Part shown: in pieces, positions 61,475 through 64,000 of the stretch | Numbering within the stretch: position 1 is the first letter of the stretch | How the letters are laid out: every line of letters starts with the position of its first letter | Source of the DNA: Corallium rubrum | Lineage: Eukaryota > Cnidaria > Anthozoa > Scleralcyonacea > Coralliidae | Reading direction: 5' to 3' | NCBI GenBank assembly: GCA_964035015.1 | Contig: CAXIUP010000160.1 | Location: 56,805-120,804 of the forward strand | Length of the DNA: 64,000 bases | Notes under the pieces: model-generated | Database searches by the model: none | What the model was told of the DNA's origin: nothing | What the model saw: only the letters and a program-made list of their open reading frames with translations | Position numbers and translations under genes: made by a program

Positions 61475-62371
61475 ATGGAGGAAGGTGGTAGACTGGACGC
61501 AATAAGTGTGGATACTATATTTGCCAGTTCTGTGGCTGCAGACCCGGAGGAATGTACGTTTGCATCAGGTCCATATGAGCTGGTGCCAAGAGATGGAATT
61601 TCTGGATCTGCAATCGAGATAATGAATCTGCTAGAGTGTTGTGAATACCCCGTATGTGCTTAGCCTTGAAGACTATATTACATTCCAGACTAACCAACAC
61701 TAACTTCCGTGCAAAAAAACATTAGTTCTTATCTTTGCTTCATTGTCCGTAAAGAACAAAATACAGCGATTCTGCATTTCACTTCCCCATAGCAATAGAC
61801 TAAGCATAATGGGGTAGAACTCTAACACTGCAATATTACGATTGATCCAGCTAGCTGGCCATGCCCCATAGCACCACTTACTTCCAAACACTGCGCCGAA
61901 ACCTATGACCCCAGAGGCATTTGTTATAAAGAGATTTAATCTTTCCGAACTGTACCACGTGTCATCCATAAAGAAAGATTTACCTGATAAAATTGATTGC
62001 CACACTGTCAAGTCCGCTTTGACTTCTCTGGTCATCCGGATAAAATGGTAAGGAGACCGAAAACCTGTTGTAAGGTCTATTAACCGCGGTAAAAATGCCC
62101 GTCCTGGTACCACCACGGAACAAGCAAAATTTAGCAAACCAGTTAAAGACTGTATCTCCTTTAATGTGACCTTCTTACGTTTAAGGAATTCAACGATACT
62201 AGACAGACACTTGATAATTTTTTCCAGAGGCAATCGGGCCTCGCGGAGCACAGAATCTAGCTCAATATCAGCGAAACATAAAGTGGTGTCTGGACCACAA
62301 GTTTTTCTGGTGCTATGGGGACACCCAGGTAACCACAAAGATCTACAAATAGATTTAACTGTTCTTGACAT
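61475..62371 (-). pseudogene. DIRS-type RNase H region
   Basis: The frame 62,371-61,700 runs from the RT thumb (L-L-N-F-A-C-S-V-V-V-P-G-R-A-F) into RNase H (I-T-N-A-S-G-V-I-G-F-G, L-E-F-Y-P-I, F-F-T-D-N-E-A). It ends by frameshift near 61,715, and 61,700-61,515 continues with A-K-H-I-R-G-I-H-N-T-L-A-D-S-L-S-R. The first catalytic Asp position reads T-N-A where T-D-A is usual. Confidence 0.7.
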
Positions 62372-62965
62372 AGCTTGTATGATGGGGCAATAATTAGAAA
62401 ATCGTCGAGAAGGTGTAATATATGATTAATTTTTAGCTTGTTCTGTGCCATCCATTCCAAAGCAGAACTGAAAGTCTCAAATGTTTTACAAGAGCTGGAG
62501 CAACCCATCGGCATGCATCTGTCGTAATAGTATCTACCCCGCCATTTCATACCCAGTAAATTGTAATCCTGGGGCTGAATAGGTATAATCCTAAAAGACC
62601 CTAAAACACCCTATACCAGCTAACTTAATCTGCTTAATTGCGTCTGAGATGGTTGCATATGACACGCTTGTGTACTCAGATGATATACCATCATTAACAG
62701 AATCACCTTTTGAATATGATAAATGATGAATCAATCGAAAATCTCCTGGATTCTTTTTAGGAACAACCCCTAATGGGGAAGTGCAAAAGGGGGATAAAGG
62801 AGGAATTGTAAAAGGTCCAGCTAAACGACTGGCTCCCAGCTCTTTTCTAAACTTATTATCCCCTGCATCAGGATTTTGAGATGCAGACATCAATAAATTG
62901 TCTGCATGGCAAGAAACCCGAATACCCTCATAATGTAAAGGAAAACCATACTTAAAACCAGACAA
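62257..62965 (-). pseudogene. DIRS-type reverse transcriptase
   Basis: Frames 62,965-62,591 (G-V-V-P-K-K-N-P-G-D-F-R-L-I-H-H-L-S-Y) and 62,550-62,257 (Y-Y-Y-D-R-C-M-P-M-G-C-S-S-S-C-K-T-F, then L-L-D-D-F) are the two RT halves. Frame breaks lie near 62,590-62,600 and near 62,300. Confidence 0.75.
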
Positions 62966-64000
62966 AAGTGTTCTGCAATGGAATGATTGTAACCAGACAA
63001 AAGAAATCCAAACGATCGACTTCCATTGGAGTAGGTAAACTATGGTTTGGCTGGTTGTAATTTGCTAGGCTGAGACTTGGCAGACTAGGGGGCACTGTTG
63101 GACACTTCAGTTTTGGCACGAAAACTACACTGTCTGGGTGGATGTGAACCCTCGCATTTGTAGCACAAATGCTTAAAAGCACATCCAAAGCACTTCACAC
63201 CCCTGCTAAATTTGAAACAGTAACCTTTCGGGACACTGTCGTCTCTAAGTTTTAACTGATTGGGATGATTTGTAGCTATGGGCTTTCGTACATCCGTCTG
63301 TTGTGAACGTATCCATAACTTCCAATGGATATTGCTCCATGGAAATGCAGCTGGTTGCGACTGACGTAAAAAGACGGAAGTTCTCAGCGTAGAACTTCCA
63401 ATCGTGCCCCCGAGCTGCGAAGTCCTGTACCACCTCCCCATATTTCATGAGATCAGGGGCCTCATTGGGGTATTTACGCGTATAAGCGCCAACAAATTTA
63501 TGACAGCACTTCAACCAGGATTCGATACTTAAAAACTTTTTCGTTTGGGAAACAGGTTCTAAACACAAAGCTGGCACTGAGCCTTTATCTGCCTTATTAA
63601 TAGTAAGTTGGTATTTACTGTCGAACACAGGGTTTGAGAGTAGGGCACTGAATTCAAAATATTCATTGTTCCAAATCTTTGAACGCAACTTATCTGAAAC
63701 TCTGGAGTCAATGGCCAAAGCTGGGTGACGTGAACAGTTGCTCGGGTAGAGACTCGTTCCCCACAAGACTTGGCTCACCTGAAAGTGCTGACTGTGCAAC
63801 TGTAAGAGCATCCTGTACCAATGAGGTCACGTTGCTGGGTTGACTTCCACTGACCGGTATTTCATGTAACAAACTCGGCCCCATTGTAGGAACTTGAGGG
63901 AGTACAGAGGGCTGAGACTGGGCTGTGCTTGAAGTTGGCATGGAGGCTGTACTTAGCCGTTTCGTTACTTCGTCAGTGACCTTGGTGACAAAGGTATCTA
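62966..64000 (-). pseudogene. DIRS-type gag region with zinc knuckle
   Basis: Three frames (from beyond the window edge to 63,708; 63,811-63,245; 63,441-63,085) form the gag-like protein. It has a Q/S/P-rich N-terminus, a W-x-E-Y-F-E-F helical segment, and a C-x2-C ... C-x2-C cluster (C-F-G-C-A-F-K-H-L-C-Y-K-C) near 63,160. At least two frameshifts. The N-terminus lies outside the window. Confidence 0.65.

Larger units (their letters stand above)
60000..64000 (-). mobile_element. DIRS-type retrotransposon (tyrosine recombinase), decayed, running off the window
   Basis: Minus-strand order gag (right edge), RT, RNase H, tyrosine recombinase, then a 600-base 3' region (60,000-60,610) without ORFs. 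The 3' region has GTGCTGCTTTTTCC at 60,031 and its inverse GGAAAAGCAGCAC at 60,267, like the inverted terminal and internal complementary repeats of DIRS elements. The left boundary is near 60,000, next to the BEL LTR. Confidence 0.8.

Overview
The window looks like repeat-rich nuclear DNA of a marine invertebrate metazoan. A cnidarian, probably an anthozoan, fits best: the DIRS-type and BEL/Pao retroelements, the REL-endonuclease non-LTR elements in AAT microsatellites, the Polinton-like sequences, the histone-type 3' stem-loop and the TTAGGG-like motifs all occur in such genomes. No single-copy gene fixes the taxon, so a sponge or another invertebrate is not excluded. There are no bacterial operons, ribosome binding sites, rRNA genes or CRISPR arrays. 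Nearly everything recognisable is mobile DNA.

Region 1 (1-12,300) is a nest of Polinton/adintovirus-like fragments. They share ends with TTAGGG-like motifs, CRE-like TGACGTAA sites, a TATA box, and a repeated module containing GTGCACGTGCAGG. It holds a truncated retroviral-type integrase, a broken gene of OB-like repeats between 177-bp inverted repeats, and a 6.4-kb near-perfect palindrome (2,770-9,178). The palindrome carries two intact, divergent copies of a C2H2 zinc finger plus packaging-type ATPase gene around a central G/C-rich tandem array. Two small orphan genes follow (9,724-10,158 and 11,066-11,548); the second has clustered AP-1 sites and a TATA box upstream.

Region 2 (12,300-33,370) is a train of non-LTR retrotransposons, all abutting (AAT)n arrays. 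Four on the minus strand (12,479-15,862; about 15,970-16,690; 16,790-20,520; 21,650-21,838) are broken or 5'-truncated. Three follow on the plus strand (22,139-25,197; 25,421-29,064; 29,182-33,202). The last encodes an intact 1,294-residue protein of R4/Dong type: tandem Myb-like domains, RT, CCHC and REL endonuclease.

Region 3 (33,370-45,743) has almost no recognisable coding sequence. It holds microsatellites, foldback and TA-flanked MITEs, one tRNA-like core and a few doubtful short ORFs.

Region 4 (45,744-59,993) is a decayed BEL/Pao LTR retrotransposon with both LTRs recognisable. It is interrupted at about 49,553-56,326 by a second palindromic zinc-finger/ATPase element, which also carries a RING-like tail and a histone-like 3' stem-loop, and at 59,349-59,565 by a hairpin MITE with a 15-bp target duplication. 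Region 5 (60,000-64,000) is a decayed DIRS-type element on the minus strand (gag, RT, RNase H, tyrosine recombinase) that runs off the window.

The main novelty candidate is the family of palindromic zinc-finger/ATPase elements, seen twice with different sequences but the same layout. Second is the concentration of seven non-LTR insertions in AAT microsatellites.
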